Shown: positions 16,294-25,851 of the stretch, in pieces
How positions within the stretch are numbered: position 1 is the stretch's first letter
How the letters are laid out: each line of letters starts with the position of its first letter
Translations under genes and position numbers: made by a program
The notes under the pieces: model-generated
Told to the model about the DNA's origin: nothing
The model's input: the letters and a program-made list of their open reading frames with translations, nothing else
Databases searched by the model: none
Origin: Clostridia bacterium
GTDB taxonomy: Bacteria; Bacillota; Clostridia; Christensenellales; Borkfalkiaceae
NCBI GenBank assembly: GCA_017522945.1
Contig: JAFWXT010000041.1
Coordinates: 1 to 51,871, forward strand
Reading direction: 5' to 3'
DNA: 51,871 nucleotides

Positions 16294-17943
16294 ATGTTTA
16301 AAAAAAGTGCACTTTTCTTATCAGTAATTCTATCTTGTGTAGCCATGTTTGGTTCTCTTGTAGGTTGCAAGAGCGGTGGTGGACAACCTGCTATCGATCC
16401 TAATGATACTAACAAGTTAGAAATTTACGTTTACAATGCAGGTTACGGTTATCAATGGGCAGAAGACATTTTAGCTGCTTTCGTTCAAGAACCATGGGTA
16501 CAAGAAAAATATCCAGGAATTGAAAACAAAGCTCGTGTAGAACACGATGAGCTTGCTACTCACGCTTCTGAATTATTAGAAGCTTCTACAAGCGTAAACA
16601 AGTACGATATCGTAATGGGCTCGGGTTTAGAAGGTAAAATTGGCCCTGACTATAACGTTCTTGATTTAACTGAAGTAGTATATAATTCTCAAGTTCCAGG
16701 CGAATCAGTTCTTTATAAGGACAAACTTTTAGATAGCTATCTTGATTCTGCTATGTATCGTGGTAAAGGTGACGTTGTAACTGCACCAAGCTATTATCAA
16801 GTAAACTGGGCTAGCGGTATGACTGGTATTATGTATAATGAAACTAAGTTAAACGCTCTTGGTTTTGAAGTTCCTAAAACAACTGATGAACTTTTACACA
16901 TTATGAACACAGTTAAAAATCGCCCTACGGATTCAGTTTATAGCCAAACCACTACTTTTGCAACGTACGGTGCATCTACTTACGTTAACTATATGTTCTA
17001 TACTTGGTGGGCACAATACCAAACTTCTGAAGAATACGTTAACTTCTATAACGGTATCGACTCTAATACTGAATCTCGTTCACCTGCAATCTTTAAACAA
17101 CAAGGTATTTACGAAGCTTTAGCAGTTATTGAACAAATTTTACACAAAGATAATGGTATTACCTGGGTAAATCCTAACAAGGGTAGTGAAGTTTATAGAG
17201 ATACTCAAAACAGAGTTTTAGTAGGCAACGCATTATTTATGTCAAATGGTGACTGGGTAGATAACGAATTAAAATCTTTCCGTGAAGGTTTAATTAAATT
17301 GAATGGTCATGCAGATACAGTAAAATTAATGAGCATGCCAGTTATTAGTGCTATTATCAATAAAACACCTTCTATCACAAACGACCAAATGCTTTCAGCA
17401 GTTGTTGAAGCAATCGACGCTGGTGAAACAAGCTATGCAGGCGTAACCGCAGAAGATTTTGCTATCGTTAAAGAAGCAAGAGAAGTTGTTTACTCAATCG
17501 GCCCTGGTCACAATGCTTGTATTCCTTCTACCGCAGTAGGTAAAGACCCTGCAGTTGACTTTTTACGTTATATGGCAACCGATAAAGCTCAAGAAATTTA
17601 TATTAGAGCAACTAACGGCGCAACTTTACCTTTTGAATATAACTTAAAGGAAAAGAACCCAAGTTTATATGCAACTATTTCACCTATGTATCAAGGTATT
17701 ATTGATCGTTTTGTAAGCCAAAACGTTAATATTTTACCTGCGCAAAGCTCGTTCATTTTAGTAAAATATGGTAACCTTTCACCATTCTCATCAGGCGTAC
17801 CATTTGAAGACTTTACAACTGGTAAATCTGCAGGTGATTATTCATGCGTTGCAGAAATGTGTTTTGAAAGAGAATATAAATACTGGACTGAAAACAATAA
17901 CGCAGTTTGGAAAAACTGCTTAAGACAAGCCGGCTTACAATAA
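16294..17943 (+). CDS. Extracellular sugar-binding lipoprotein (ABC solute-binding protein)
   Basis: 549 residues. A lipoprotein signal peptide ends at the lipobox LVGC (Cys near 25), so the protein is anchored to the outer face of the membrane. The mature part has the family-1 solute-binding layout: an N-terminal lobe starting NKLEIYVYNAGYGYQWAEDI, a hinge region (GIMYNETKLNALGFEVPKTTDELL) and a late GHNACIPSTAVGKDPAVDFLRYM segment. It delivers an oligosaccharide to the two permeases upstream. The good ribosome site fits high expression. Confidence 0.93.
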   Translation: MFKKSALFLSVILSCVAMFGSLVGCKSGGGQPAIDPNDTNKLEIYVYNAGYGYQWAEDILAAFVQEPWVQEKYPGIENKARVEHDELATHASELLEASTSVNKYDIVMGSGLEGKIGPDYNVLDLTEVVYNSQVPGESVLYKDKLLDSYLDSAMYRGKGDVVTAPSYYQVNWASGMTGIMYNETKLNALGFEVPKTTDELLHIMNTVKNRPTDSVYSQTTTFATYGASTYVNYMFYTWWAQYQTSEEYVNFYNGIDSNTESRSPAIFKQQGIYEALAVIEQILHKDNGITWVNPNKGSEVYRDTQNRVLVGNALFMSNGDWVDNELKSFREGLIKLNGHADTVKLMSMPVISAIINKTPSITNDQMLSAVVEAIDAGETSYAGVTAEDFAIVKEAREVVYSIGPGHNACIPSTAVGKDPAVDFLRYMATDKAQEIYIRATNGATLPFEYNLKEKNPSLYATISPMYQGIIDRFVSQNVNILPAQSSFILVKYGNLSPFSSGVPFEDFTTGKSAGDYSCVAEMCFEREYKYWTENNNAVWKNCLRQAGLQ

Positions 17944-17971
17944 TTAATTAAAACCTTAAAGGAGATATTGT

Positions 17972-20389
17972 ATGAAAAAAAGAATAGCGACTTTATTATT
18001 GTCGTTGTTAATGGTGCTATCGGCATGCACTGGAACTTCTACTGCCACTAACGACAGTAGGGATGATAGTATGAAAAAATACGCTGCCAATTCTGATGGT
18101 GACGTTGAAATTTGGACTACTTATGCAACCGAAAAGGTTCTTCAAGATAGAACGGATATCTATGACGACGTTCGCATGCCTGCGCACGTAAAAGTTGAAG
18201 CCCTAAAAGGTGAATACGAAGGCGCGCAAGTAATTTTAACAGCGACTAAAAACGTTAATTCTTACAACGTTGAAGTAATTGCTGATCTTGAAAGCACTTC
18301 TGGTAACCTATTTAAAAAAGAAAACGTTTCTTTATATCATCAAAAATATATGAATATTGAAGAAGCGTACTTCAACCAAAATAATCCGGTTGCAGGGCAA
18401 TATCCAGATGCTCTTTTACCACTTGCAACAGCGATTGAGTTTGAAGAGAATAAGATAAAAGCAGGCAACAACCAAGGTGTTTATCTAACTTTTAACGTTC
18501 CTGTAAGTCAAGAAGCAGGCGAGTATAGCGGTAACTTAAAAATCACTTATGACGGAAAGCAAAAAATAGTTCCTATTTCACTTACCGTTTATGATTTAAC
18601 CGTTAGCCAAGAAACAAGAAGTATGTCTTACTTTGGTTTAGGCTTTACTCAATATTTAGGCGAATTAGACGGAACTCAAAATATTTGGCGTACTTACGTT
18701 GAAGAGATGATAAAATATCGTCTTGCTCCACATTCGGTTATGATGACGACTATGCCAACCGAAGAAAGCTTAAATCAAACAATTGAAGAAATTGCGGATC
18801 TTGTTGTTAACCACGGACTTTCTACCGTTTCAGTTCCATCAACTTGGAGAAGAGGTGTTAATTTATCTAACTTCCTTACTGCACTTGCTAAAAAGAGTAT
18901 TGAAATTAACTACAATCTTTTAGAGCGCGTTATAGTAAAGGGTAAAGATGAACCAAAGGTTTATCAATTAGAAGACGTTACGAAAGAAACTACAGAATTT
19001 AACAATGGTATCAATCAAGCAATAAGCAAAATTGGTGCGTTATCTGGTTCAACCCCTGAATTTATTAACGAACTAAAAGAATGTGTTAGAAAAATACCAT
19101 ATATTATTACAATAAACTATCAAAGAAATGACGAAACTAACGCGGCGAAGATAGATACGTACTGTCCATTCTTCTCATCATGGCACACTGAAGCTGATCG
19201 CGCTCTTTACGATGATCAAACTAAAGGTCGTTGGTGGTACGGTTGTTCAGGTCCTATGCCACCATATCCAAGTTACCACACAGATGATACTCTTGTATCT
19301 GCAAGATCTGTTGGTTGGATGATGGGTGAATACGATGTTGTTGGTAATCTATACTGGTCGATGACCGTATATGCACAATACGATGGCACTAAATATTCGC
19401 CTATTGACGATTATTATACTGGTAGAGCGGATCGTTATCCAAAATCTAACGGCGACGGATATTTATTCTATCCAGGTGCTCCTTACGGCATTGACGGACC
19501 TATTCCAAGCATTAGATTAGAAGCTATCCGTGATGGTAATGAAGATTATGAAATTATTTACGATTTAAAAAAGGCTTACGAAGAAGCAGGGCATTCTTTT
19601 GCTGATATTCAACGCGCAGTATCCGACCTAATTTATTCGGGAACAATCGTTAAATACGAAAACAGCTCTGTTCGTTTTGCCGAAGCTCGTAAAGCGCTTA
19701 TTAACTTAGCGTTACTTGCAAAAGAAGGCGTATTCGTTACTGGCGTTGAAAACGATCAAAAGGGTAATATTACTTATTCAATCGTTGCAGATAAGGATTA
19801 CGTTTTAAAACAAAACGGAACTGCTTTAAGCGGAACTGTTAACGGCGAAAATAAAAATTATACCGTAACGGTAGCTTTAAATCAAGATAAGAACTATTTA
19901 AGTCTTACTGTTGAAACAGGTAGCAAGAATTACGAATTATCAATTTTCGTTGGTGGTAAGGTAACTTACAGTAACGCAAGCGATTTATATAGTACGAATT
20001 TATTTACTGACAGAAATGCAAAAGCAACCGTGACTCTTGAAAGTAATAAAGTTCACTTAGAGGTTGGTTCTGTTACTAATAGTCACCAAAACGTACGTTC
20101 AAGCATATTTAACGGTATTACGTCAAGCGTACAAAAATTAGTGCTTGAAATCGAAAATCCATCTCAAAGTGATATTACAATTCGTATTTTGGCTCGTTAT
20201 AAGAATGCTACTTTAGGTACTGAATGGTATAACGGCACACTTAAACCGGGTGTAAATGTTTTAGAGATTGATTTTAGTGGTATGCAACTTAGCGCTATTG
20301 AATATAGTGATTTCTACTTTAGTAACGACACTGGTAATCATTCTACAAAGAATATTTACTTTAACTCGATGACGATTTACTATAAGTAA
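17972..20389 (+). CDS. Surface lipoprotein with DUF4091 (GH123-like) catalytic domain
   Basis: 805 residues. Signal peptide with lipobox LSAC (Cys near 19). After an N-terminal beta-sandwich (about 40-215), a TIM-barrel DUF4091/GH123-like region spans about 215-570. It carries the adjacent acid pair D326-E327 in KGKDEP, where GH123 enzymes have their catalytic Asp-Glu, and ends in RLEAIRDGNEDYEI, a hallmark of the family. The remaining 230 residues form beta-rich modules likely to bind glycans. GH123 members release beta-linked N-acetylgalactosamine; DUF4091 is broader, so the substrate is inferred. A cytoplasmic paralogue is at 27068. Starts 28 nt after the binding protein. Confidence 0.85.
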   Translation: MKKRIATLLLSLLMVLSACTGTSTATNDSRDDSMKKYAANSDGDVEIWTTYATEKVLQDRTDIYDDVRMPAHVKVEALKGEYEGAQVILTATKNVNSYNVEVIADLESTSGNLFKKENVSLYHQKYMNIEEAYFNQNNPVAGQYPDALLPLATAIEFEENKIKAGNNQGVYLTFNVPVSQEAGEYSGNLKITYDGKQKIVPISLTVYDLTVSQETRSMSYFGLGFTQYLGELDGTQNIWRTYVEEMIKYRLAPHSVMMTTMPTEESLNQTIEEIADLVVNHGLSTVSVPSTWRRGVNLSNFLTALAKKSIEINYNLLERVIVKGKDEPKVYQLEDVTKETTEFNNGINQAISKIGALSGSTPEFINELKECVRKIPYIITINYQRNDETNAAKIDTYCPFFSSWHTEADRALYDDQTKGRWWYGCSGPMPPYPSYHTDDTLVSARSVGWMMGEYDVVGNLYWSMTVYAQYDGTKYSPIDDYYTGRADRYPKSNGDGYLFYPGAPYGIDGPIPSIRLEAIRDGNEDYEIIYDLKKAYEEAGHSFADIQRAVSDLIYSGTIVKYENSSVRFAEARKALINLALLAKEGVFVTGVENDQKGNITYSIVADKDYVLKQNGTALSGTVNGENKNYTVTVALNQDKNYLSLTVETGSKNYELSIFVGGKVTYSNASDLYSTNLFTDRNAKATVTLESNKVHLEVGSVTNSHQNVRSSIFNGITSSVQKLVLEIENPSQSDITIRILARYKNATLGTEWYNGTLKPGVNVLEIDFSGMQLSAIEYSDFYFSNDTGNHSTKNIYFNSMTIYYK

Positions 20390-20401
20390 TGAGGTGTGAA
20401 A

Positions 20402-21586
20402 ATGAAGCGAATTATTAAAAATATTTTTGCAGTAATTTTATTGTGTGTTAGTGGAGTATCCGTTTTTGCTTGTACTCCACCTGCTAACAATAATAATCAA
20501 AACCAACAAAATCAAAAACCGAACGAAGTATTGTTTGCGGATTTTGAAGAGTGGGCACCTGATTTTCAACTTTGCCGAATTTCAAACTATTTTGGTAAAG
20601 TAAGTATGAACACGGATCAAAAATACGTGCACGAGGGTAAACGCTCTGCACGTATCGACCCTGTTGGCAGCGGTTGGATGTATTTTTCAACTTTTTCTGA
20701 AACTTTCGGATACGATTATACTGATTTTACTCACGTAGATAGTGTTCGTATGGAGATGTATAATCCACAATCAACTAACGAAAAAGTAACGGTTGGATTG
20801 GTTTACGAGCCTTATGCTTTAGATCAATTTACTCGTGCCGGCGGTAAAGAATTTACTTTAAAACCAGGTTGGAATACTTTGAATTATTATATAGAACCAA
20901 CGCTTGTTAACGTTGTTGCAAGTTTGTCGGATATTCGCGGTATTTACATGATATTCGACCCGCTATTCCTTTACGAAATTACCGATACAACTCCAAGATA
21001 TTACTTAGATACAATTAAACTACGTTACAGAGAAGAAGCTCATACAACCGAATCTTCATTTGAATTTGGCGCGAATGAAATTATGAACTTTGAAAAGTTC
21101 TATGAATCTAACTTCTATATCAACGAGTTTGGTATCGATATGAAGATTATTAAACCTACTGATTACGGTATTAATGCTACTAGTGGTTCAAAAGCGTTAA
21201 GAATGGTACTTCCAGCAACCGCATCTGGCGCTTGGAGATATTATTTTGAAATAATGGGCCCATATATTAGAAAGAGCCCACTTGGCAATTTAACTGTAGA
21301 AGAATTTAATAACGCATATTTCTGTTGGGACGTATATAACGGTGGTGAATCGAGTTACAACGTAGTTGCAATTTTTGAAAACGCAAAAGCAACTAACGAG
21401 TATAAGATAGCAACCTTCCCTGAAATTGGCAAATGGACTACTTTTAGAGTTAAATTAACGGATATTGAAGAGGCTATGCCTGGTTATAGAGAAAACGTTG
21501 GTTCTTTCGTACTAAGTATTCTTGATAACCAAAACGTTGAAAGAGAATTAATTTTAGATAATTTCCGTCTAGAATTTGATTCATAA
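20402..21586 (+). CDS. Surface lipoprotein, jelly-roll/CBM-like
   Basis: 394 residues from ATG 20402, chosen because GAGGTG (20391-20396) is spaced correctly for it; an in-frame GTG at 20396 would lie within that site. Lipobox VFAC (Cys near 22), then an Asn/Gln-rich linker. Two beta-sandwich segments follow, each opening with a phrase of the kind VLFADFEEW / IMNFEKFYE that is typical of carbohydrate-binding jelly rolls. No catalytic motif seen. In the middle of the surface-protein run, so it probably holds glycan at the cell surface. Confidence 0.75.
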   Translation: MKRIIKNIFAVILLCVSGVSVFACTPPANNNNQNQQNQKPNEVLFADFEEWAPDFQLCRISNYFGKVSMNTDQKYVHEGKRSARIDPVGSGWMYFSTFSETFGYDYTDFTHVDSVRMEMYNPQSTNEKVTVGLVYEPYALDQFTRAGGKEFTLKPGWNTLNYYIEPTLVNVVASLSDIRGIYMIFDPLFLYEITDTTPRYYLDTIKLRYREEAHTTESSFEFGANEIMNFEKFYESNFYINEFGIDMKIIKPTDYGINATSGSKALRMVLPATASGAWRYYFEIMGPYIRKSPLGNLTVEEFNNAYFCWDVYNGGESSYNVVAIFENAKATNEYKIATFPEIGKWTTFRVKLTDIEEAMPGYRENVGSFVLSILDNQNVERELILDNFRLEFDS

Positions 21587-21612
21587 AAAAATATTATATT
21601 TGGAGGAAAAAA

Positions 21613-24600
21613 ATGAAAAATAAGCTTATAGTACTACTTTTAACGATAGTACTTGTTGCTACTTTGGGTTTTGGTTGTGTTAGTGTTGATACTGACCCAG
21701 AAACAATTAATCTTGTTGATTTTGAAGCAACACAAACCGAGGAAGCTGTTCTTTACGGCGAATTGTATGAACTACGCAGAGTAGTTAATGATGAAAACGG
21801 TAATGAATATCTTTTAAGCTACGAAGTAAAAGATTCTACGGGTGCAACCGTAAGCGTTATTGCTTATTGCTTTGAAGCTACCGATTTAGGCGGTTATACA
21901 ATTACTTATACCGCTGAAATTACTGAAAGCGACATTCGTACAAGCGTTGTTACTTTACCCGTATATGACGGCGAAGGTCCAAGCATTATAGTTGAAACTC
22001 TTGAGGCAGGCGAAGTAAACAAAGCTTACGTTTTACCTGAAATTACTTTTAACGATCTTTCTACTATTGAAGAACAAAGTGTAAAAGTTTATTTTGTAGG
22101 CGATGAACTAACCGAAGTTACTCTTACTGAAAATGAAGGCGAATATAGCTTTACACCTAGCCAAGAAGGAACATATCGTCTTAGCGTATATGCAAAAGAC
22201 GCTGCTGGTAACGAAAGCACTTATACTAAAGATTTCTTCGTTGAAAGAATTTTAGTTGGCGAAGTATTTAACCCTGTTTCTTCAAAGGCTATGTCTCAAC
22301 TAACGTTAGGCGCTAACAACGACGTATTCTCGGGTGCAGAAAGACAAGTAGTTACAGCCGAAGAAAACGATAGCGAGGTTTACGGTGGCCCATACGTACG
22401 CGTTGAAGCTACTAATCCAGCTAACTGGGGTAACCTTTTACTTACTCCACGCTTTGAAACAAGCGCATACGCAGATTATCAATTAATTAGCGTTTGGGTT
22501 TTAGTTGAATCTACCGATGTTTTACCTATTAGCGTACTATTCTCTAACGATGCTAATTTAACTCAAACAGTTAAAGCAAACGAATGGACTTTACTTACTG
22601 TTTCTGCAGAAACCTTACTTGCTCATTTAGATGCAAAGGATTATTTCATTGCAGTTAGATACAACGATAAAACTACAGGTATCCGTATCGGTGAAATTCT
22701 TGCCGTAAATCCTGCAGAATTAACTATTTCAACTATTGAAAGCCCTGTTTTAGAGGGTGAAAGCGTAAACGCTGAATTTACAGTAACTGCAAATCCTGCT
22801 GATACTGAATATAACCTTGTAGTAAAAGATGCAAACGGCGACGCTTTAGAAGTTACAGCTTTAGGCGAAGGCAGATATCAAGTAAGCTTAACTGCATTAG
22901 GCGAATACACCGTAACTGCAACTGCAACTAACGGTAAATACGGCAGTGTAAGCGCTCAATTTGAAGTAGTTGAACCTAATAGAATAATGGTTGACGGAAC
23001 TTATGCCGATGCTATCGGTATGGGTAAAGAACTTACTATTCTTGGCGCACACGTTCAACGTGGTGAAAGCGTTACAGAAGAAGAAGTAACCGTTAAATTA
23101 TATTCTTTAGTTGGCGAAGAATGGGTTGACGTAACTGCTCAAATCGCAGATGGTAAATATACTCATTCAAGCGTAGGTAAACTTAAAGTTGAATATACTT
23201 GCGGTGAAATTGCTGCTGTAGTATATGAAATTAAAGTTTTAGATTATTCAGTTGTATTTAATCCTGCTTTAGAAACTGCAGGTGCCCAAATTATGTTTGG
23301 TGTAAATAATAACGTATATCAATATGCAGAAAAGAATTTTGTAACTGCTGAAGAAAACACTGATGAAACTTATGGTGGCGCATACTTCAAAACAGCCGCT
23401 ACTAATAAAGACGGTTGGGGTAACCTTTGGATTTTCCCACAATATACTGCTGCTGAATACAGTGAATGGGATTACGTAGTTGCATGGGTTTACGTAATTT
23501 CGGATAATAACAATACTGCTAGCGCATCATTTGCTAACGGTCATTATTCTGAATTTATTAAAGTAAACGAATGGGTACAAGTTGCTATTCCTATGGATGC
23601 TTATATTCAATCTCTTGATGAAAACACTCAAGTATTTATTGGTCTTAACTATAATGGTACAGGTATTACTGGTGTTCGCATCGGTGATATTAAAGCTATG
23701 GACGCAGCTGAATTATCTGTTTCAAGCATTGAAGAAACTATTTTAAGCAGTGCAAGTGTAAACGTTGAATTTACAGTAACTGCAAATCCTGCCGATGCTG
23801 AATACGAAGTTGTAGTAATTAGCCCATCAGGCGCAAAATTAACTGCAGAAGCATTAGGCGAAGGTAACTATCAAGTAGCCGTTTCTGAAGTAGGCACACA
23901 TACCGTTCAAGTTGTTGCAACTGGCGATAGATTTGGTAAGGCAAGTACTTCATTTGAAGTAGTTGAATCACTTAGAGTTATAGTTGACGGAACTTATGCT
24001 TCAACAATAGGATTTGGCAAGCAATTAACACTTGTTGGCGCACACGTACAACGCGGTGAAAACACAACCGAAGAACAAGTAACCGTTAAGGTATATTCTT
24101 TAGTTGGCGAAGAATGGGTTGACGTAACTGCTAACGTAGTTGATGGTAAATACGTTCCAGCTACAACTGAAACAAAACTTAAAGTTGAATATACTTTTGA
24201 AGGCGTTGATGCTATAACTTACGAAATTAAAGTAGTTGATCCTACTATCGTATTCGATCCTGCTTCATCAACTGCAGCTTCTCAAATTTCTGCTAACCAA
24301 AGGGCATTTAACTACGGACCAAACGCAACCTTTACTTTTGTAAGTGACGAAGATAATAACGATGCAACTTATGGTGGCGCATACGTAAAAGTTGGTACAA
24401 CCGTTGCTTTAACAACTTCTAAACTATGGGGTAACGTGCTTATTAGCCCAACAAGTGATTTAAATAGTTATTCAGAATATAGCACTCTATACGCTTGGAT
24501 TTATATTGAAGGTGTAAGTGCTTCAGCTACCGTAACTTTCTTTAATGCTACTATTACAGAAACTCTATTAACAAATCAATGGGTAGTAGTTGATTTTAAT

Positions 24601-25710
24601 GTAGCAGATTTTATTGCAAATGGAACAAATCCTTTCTATGGCTCAAATTTCTTTACTGCTACTTGGGGTATAACTGGTGTTCGCTTTGGTAAGATCTTTA
24701 CTGCAGAACCTGCTGAATTATCTATCCCTGCTATTGAAGAAACCGTTTTAGATAGCGCAAGCAAAACAGTTGAATTTAGCGTAACTGCTTCTCCTGCTGA
24801 TGCTGAATACGAGGTTGTAGTAGAAGATCCTCAAGGTGGCGCATTAGACGTTGAAGCATTAGGCGAAGGCAGATATCAAGTAGAAGTAACTGCGGTAGGT
24901 AATTATACTGTTAAAGTATCTGCAATTAACGGTAGATTTGGTATGGCAAGTGCTCAATTTACAGTTAAAGAGCCTGTTGAAATGATAGTTGACGGTACTT
25001 ACGCAAGCACTACCGGTATGGGTAAAGAATTAACGCTTATCGGCGCGCATATCGAACGCAGTAGCGTTGCTACCGAAGAAGTTGTAACCGTTAAGGTTTA
25101 CACTTTAAACGGCAGTGAATGGGTTGACGCATCTGCTGAAATCGTTGATGGTAAATATATTCCTACAGCTGTTGGTAAAATTAAAGTTGAATACAGCTTT
25201 GAAGGTCTTGATTCTATTTCTTATGAAATTACAGTAGTTGACCCAAGTATAGTATTCGATCCAGCTTCAGCAACCGCATCTTCACAAGTATCAACTACCG
25301 GTAATGCTTTTAGTCATGGAAATGCCGCAACGTATACTTTCGTAAGCGATGCAGATAATAACGACGCAACTTACGGCGGTGCATACGTAAAGGTTGGCTC
25401 GACTGCTTTAACAAACAAGAACCAATGGGGTAATATATTCCTTCAACCTAATAGTGAGTTGAGTAGTTATTCTGAATACACTAAAGTATTGATATGGATT
25501 TATATTGAAAGACTTGAAGGCGGTACTATAACTCCAACTATTTTAGGTGGTAGTGCTTCTGTAACAACAAATCAATGGGTTCAAATTGAAATTTCTGTGG
25601 ATCAATTTGTAGCAAATAGTACAAATCTTTTCTACGGAGCAAACTTTGCCGATGCCGGAACTTGGGGTATAAAGAGTGTTTCTATTGGTCAAATCGTTGC
25701 AGTAGAATAA
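21613..25710 (+). CDS. Large surface lipoprotein with four internal repeats
   Basis: 1365 residues. Signal peptide with lipobox GFGC (Cys near 22). Residues about 30-210 are Ig/cadherin-like (AKDAAGNESTYTKDF). Four repeats then start near residues 218, 548, 880 and 1214. Each opens VFNP/VFDPA, continues with a jelly-roll module (YGGAYVKV, WGN, WVxV, GVRIGxI) and then Ig-like modules (EFTVTANPADxEY, LGEGRYQV, VDGTYA, GAHVQRGE, VGEEWVDV). The fourth stops after its jelly roll. Repeats are close at DNA level too, suggesting recent duplication. No catalytic motif; probably a multivalent glycan binder or scaffold. Ribosome site TGGAGG before 21613. Confidence 0.8.
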   Translation: MKNKLIVLLLTIVLVATLGFGCVSVDTDPETINLVDFEATQTEEAVLYGELYELRRVVNDENGNEYLLSYEVKDSTGATVSVIAYCFEATDLGGYTITYTAEITESDIRTSVVTLPVYDGEGPSIIVETLEAGEVNKAYVLPEITFNDLSTIEEQSVKVYFVGDELTEVTLTENEGEYSFTPSQEGTYRLSVYAKDAAGNESTYTKDFFVERILVGEVFNPVSSKAMSQLTLGANNDVFSGAERQVVTAEENDSEVYGGPYVRVEATNPANWGNLLLTPRFETSAYADYQLISVWVLVESTDVLPISVLFSNDANLTQTVKANEWTLLTVSAETLLAHLDAKDYFIAVRYNDKTTGIRIGEILAVNPAELTISTIESPVLEGESVNAEFTVTANPADTEYNLVVKDANGDALEVTALGEGRYQVSLTALGEYTVTATATNGKYGSVSAQFEVVEPNRIMVDGTYADAIGMGKELTILGAHVQRGESVTEEEVTVKLYSLVGEEWVDVTAQIADGKYTHSSVGKLKVEYTCGEIAAVVYEIKVLDYSVVFNPALETAGAQIMFGVNNNVYQYAEKNFVTAEENTDETYGGAYFKTAATNKDGWGNLWIFPQYTAAEYSEWDYVVAWVYVISDNNNTASASFANGHYSEFIKVNEWVQVAIPMDAYIQSLDENTQVFIGLNYNGTGITGVRIGDIKAMDAAELSVSSIEETILSSASVNVEFTVTANPADAEYEVVVISPSGAKLTAEALGEGNYQVAVSEVGTHTVQVVATGDRFGKASTSFEVVESLRVIVDGTYASTIGFGKQLTLVGAHVQRGENTTEEQVTVKVYSLVGEEWVDVTANVVDGKYVPATTETKLKVEYTFEGVDAITYEIKVVDPTIVFDPASSTAASQISANQRAFNYGPNATFTFVSDEDNNDATYGGAYVKVGTTVALTTSKLWGNVLISPTSDLNSYSEYSTLYAWIYIEGVSASATVTFFNATITETLLTNQWVVVDFNVADFIANGTNPFYGSNFFTATWGITGVRFGKIFTAEPAELSIPAIEETVLDSASKTVEFSVTASPADAEYEVVVEDPQGGALDVEALGEGRYQVEVTAVGNYTVKVSAINGRFGMASAQFTVKEPVEMIVDGTYASTTGMGKELTLIGAHIERSSVATEEVVTVKVYTLNGSEWVDASAEIVDGKYIPTAVGKIKVEYSFEGLDSISYEITVVDPSIVFDPASATASSQVSTTGNAFSHGNAATYTFVSDADNNDATYGGAYVKVGSTALTNKNQWGNIFLQPNSELSSYSEYTKVLIWIYIERLEGGTITPTILGGSASVTTNQWVQIEISVDQFVANSTNLFYGANFADAGTWGIKSVSIGQIVAVE
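22264..25710 (+). repeat. Four tandem intragenic repeats of about 1 kb
   Basis: Unit starts near 22264, 23254, 24250 and 25252, spaced 990, 996 and 1002 nt (331, 332 and 334 codons). Blocks of DNA are conserved between units, for example the codons for LVGEEWVDVTA near 23110 and 24100. The last unit is truncated to its first module. Confidence 0.8.
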
Positions 25711-25802
25711 AAAACTTAACAAAAAATGCTTTAAAGCCTATCAAAATTTAAGTTACACTTAAGGAAGATTAGGTAAAATAAAGCGAAATAAAAAAAGGAT
25801 GA

Positions 25803-25833
25803 GTGGGAAAGGGGTGTAAAATCCCTTTCCCAC
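25803..25833 (+). promoter_or_regulatory. Strong GC-rich hairpin without a T-tract
   Basis: GTGGGAAAGGG (25803-25813) and CCCTTTCCCAC (25823-25833) form a perfect 11-bp stem with a 9-nt loop. It is followed by GAAAAAT, not by T residues. It lies 18 nt before the start of the oxidoreductase at 25852, whose own Shine-Dalgarno is very weak. It may act as an attenuator, a stability element or a translation control. Confidence 0.6.
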
Positions 25834-25851
25834 GAAAAATAAAAAGAAATT

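Noticed and set aside
22264..25710. Phage tail fibre or adhesin
   Set aside because: Lipoprotein signal, position among ABC and DUF4091 genes and jelly-roll modules fit a glycan-binding surface protein better; no phage genes nearby.
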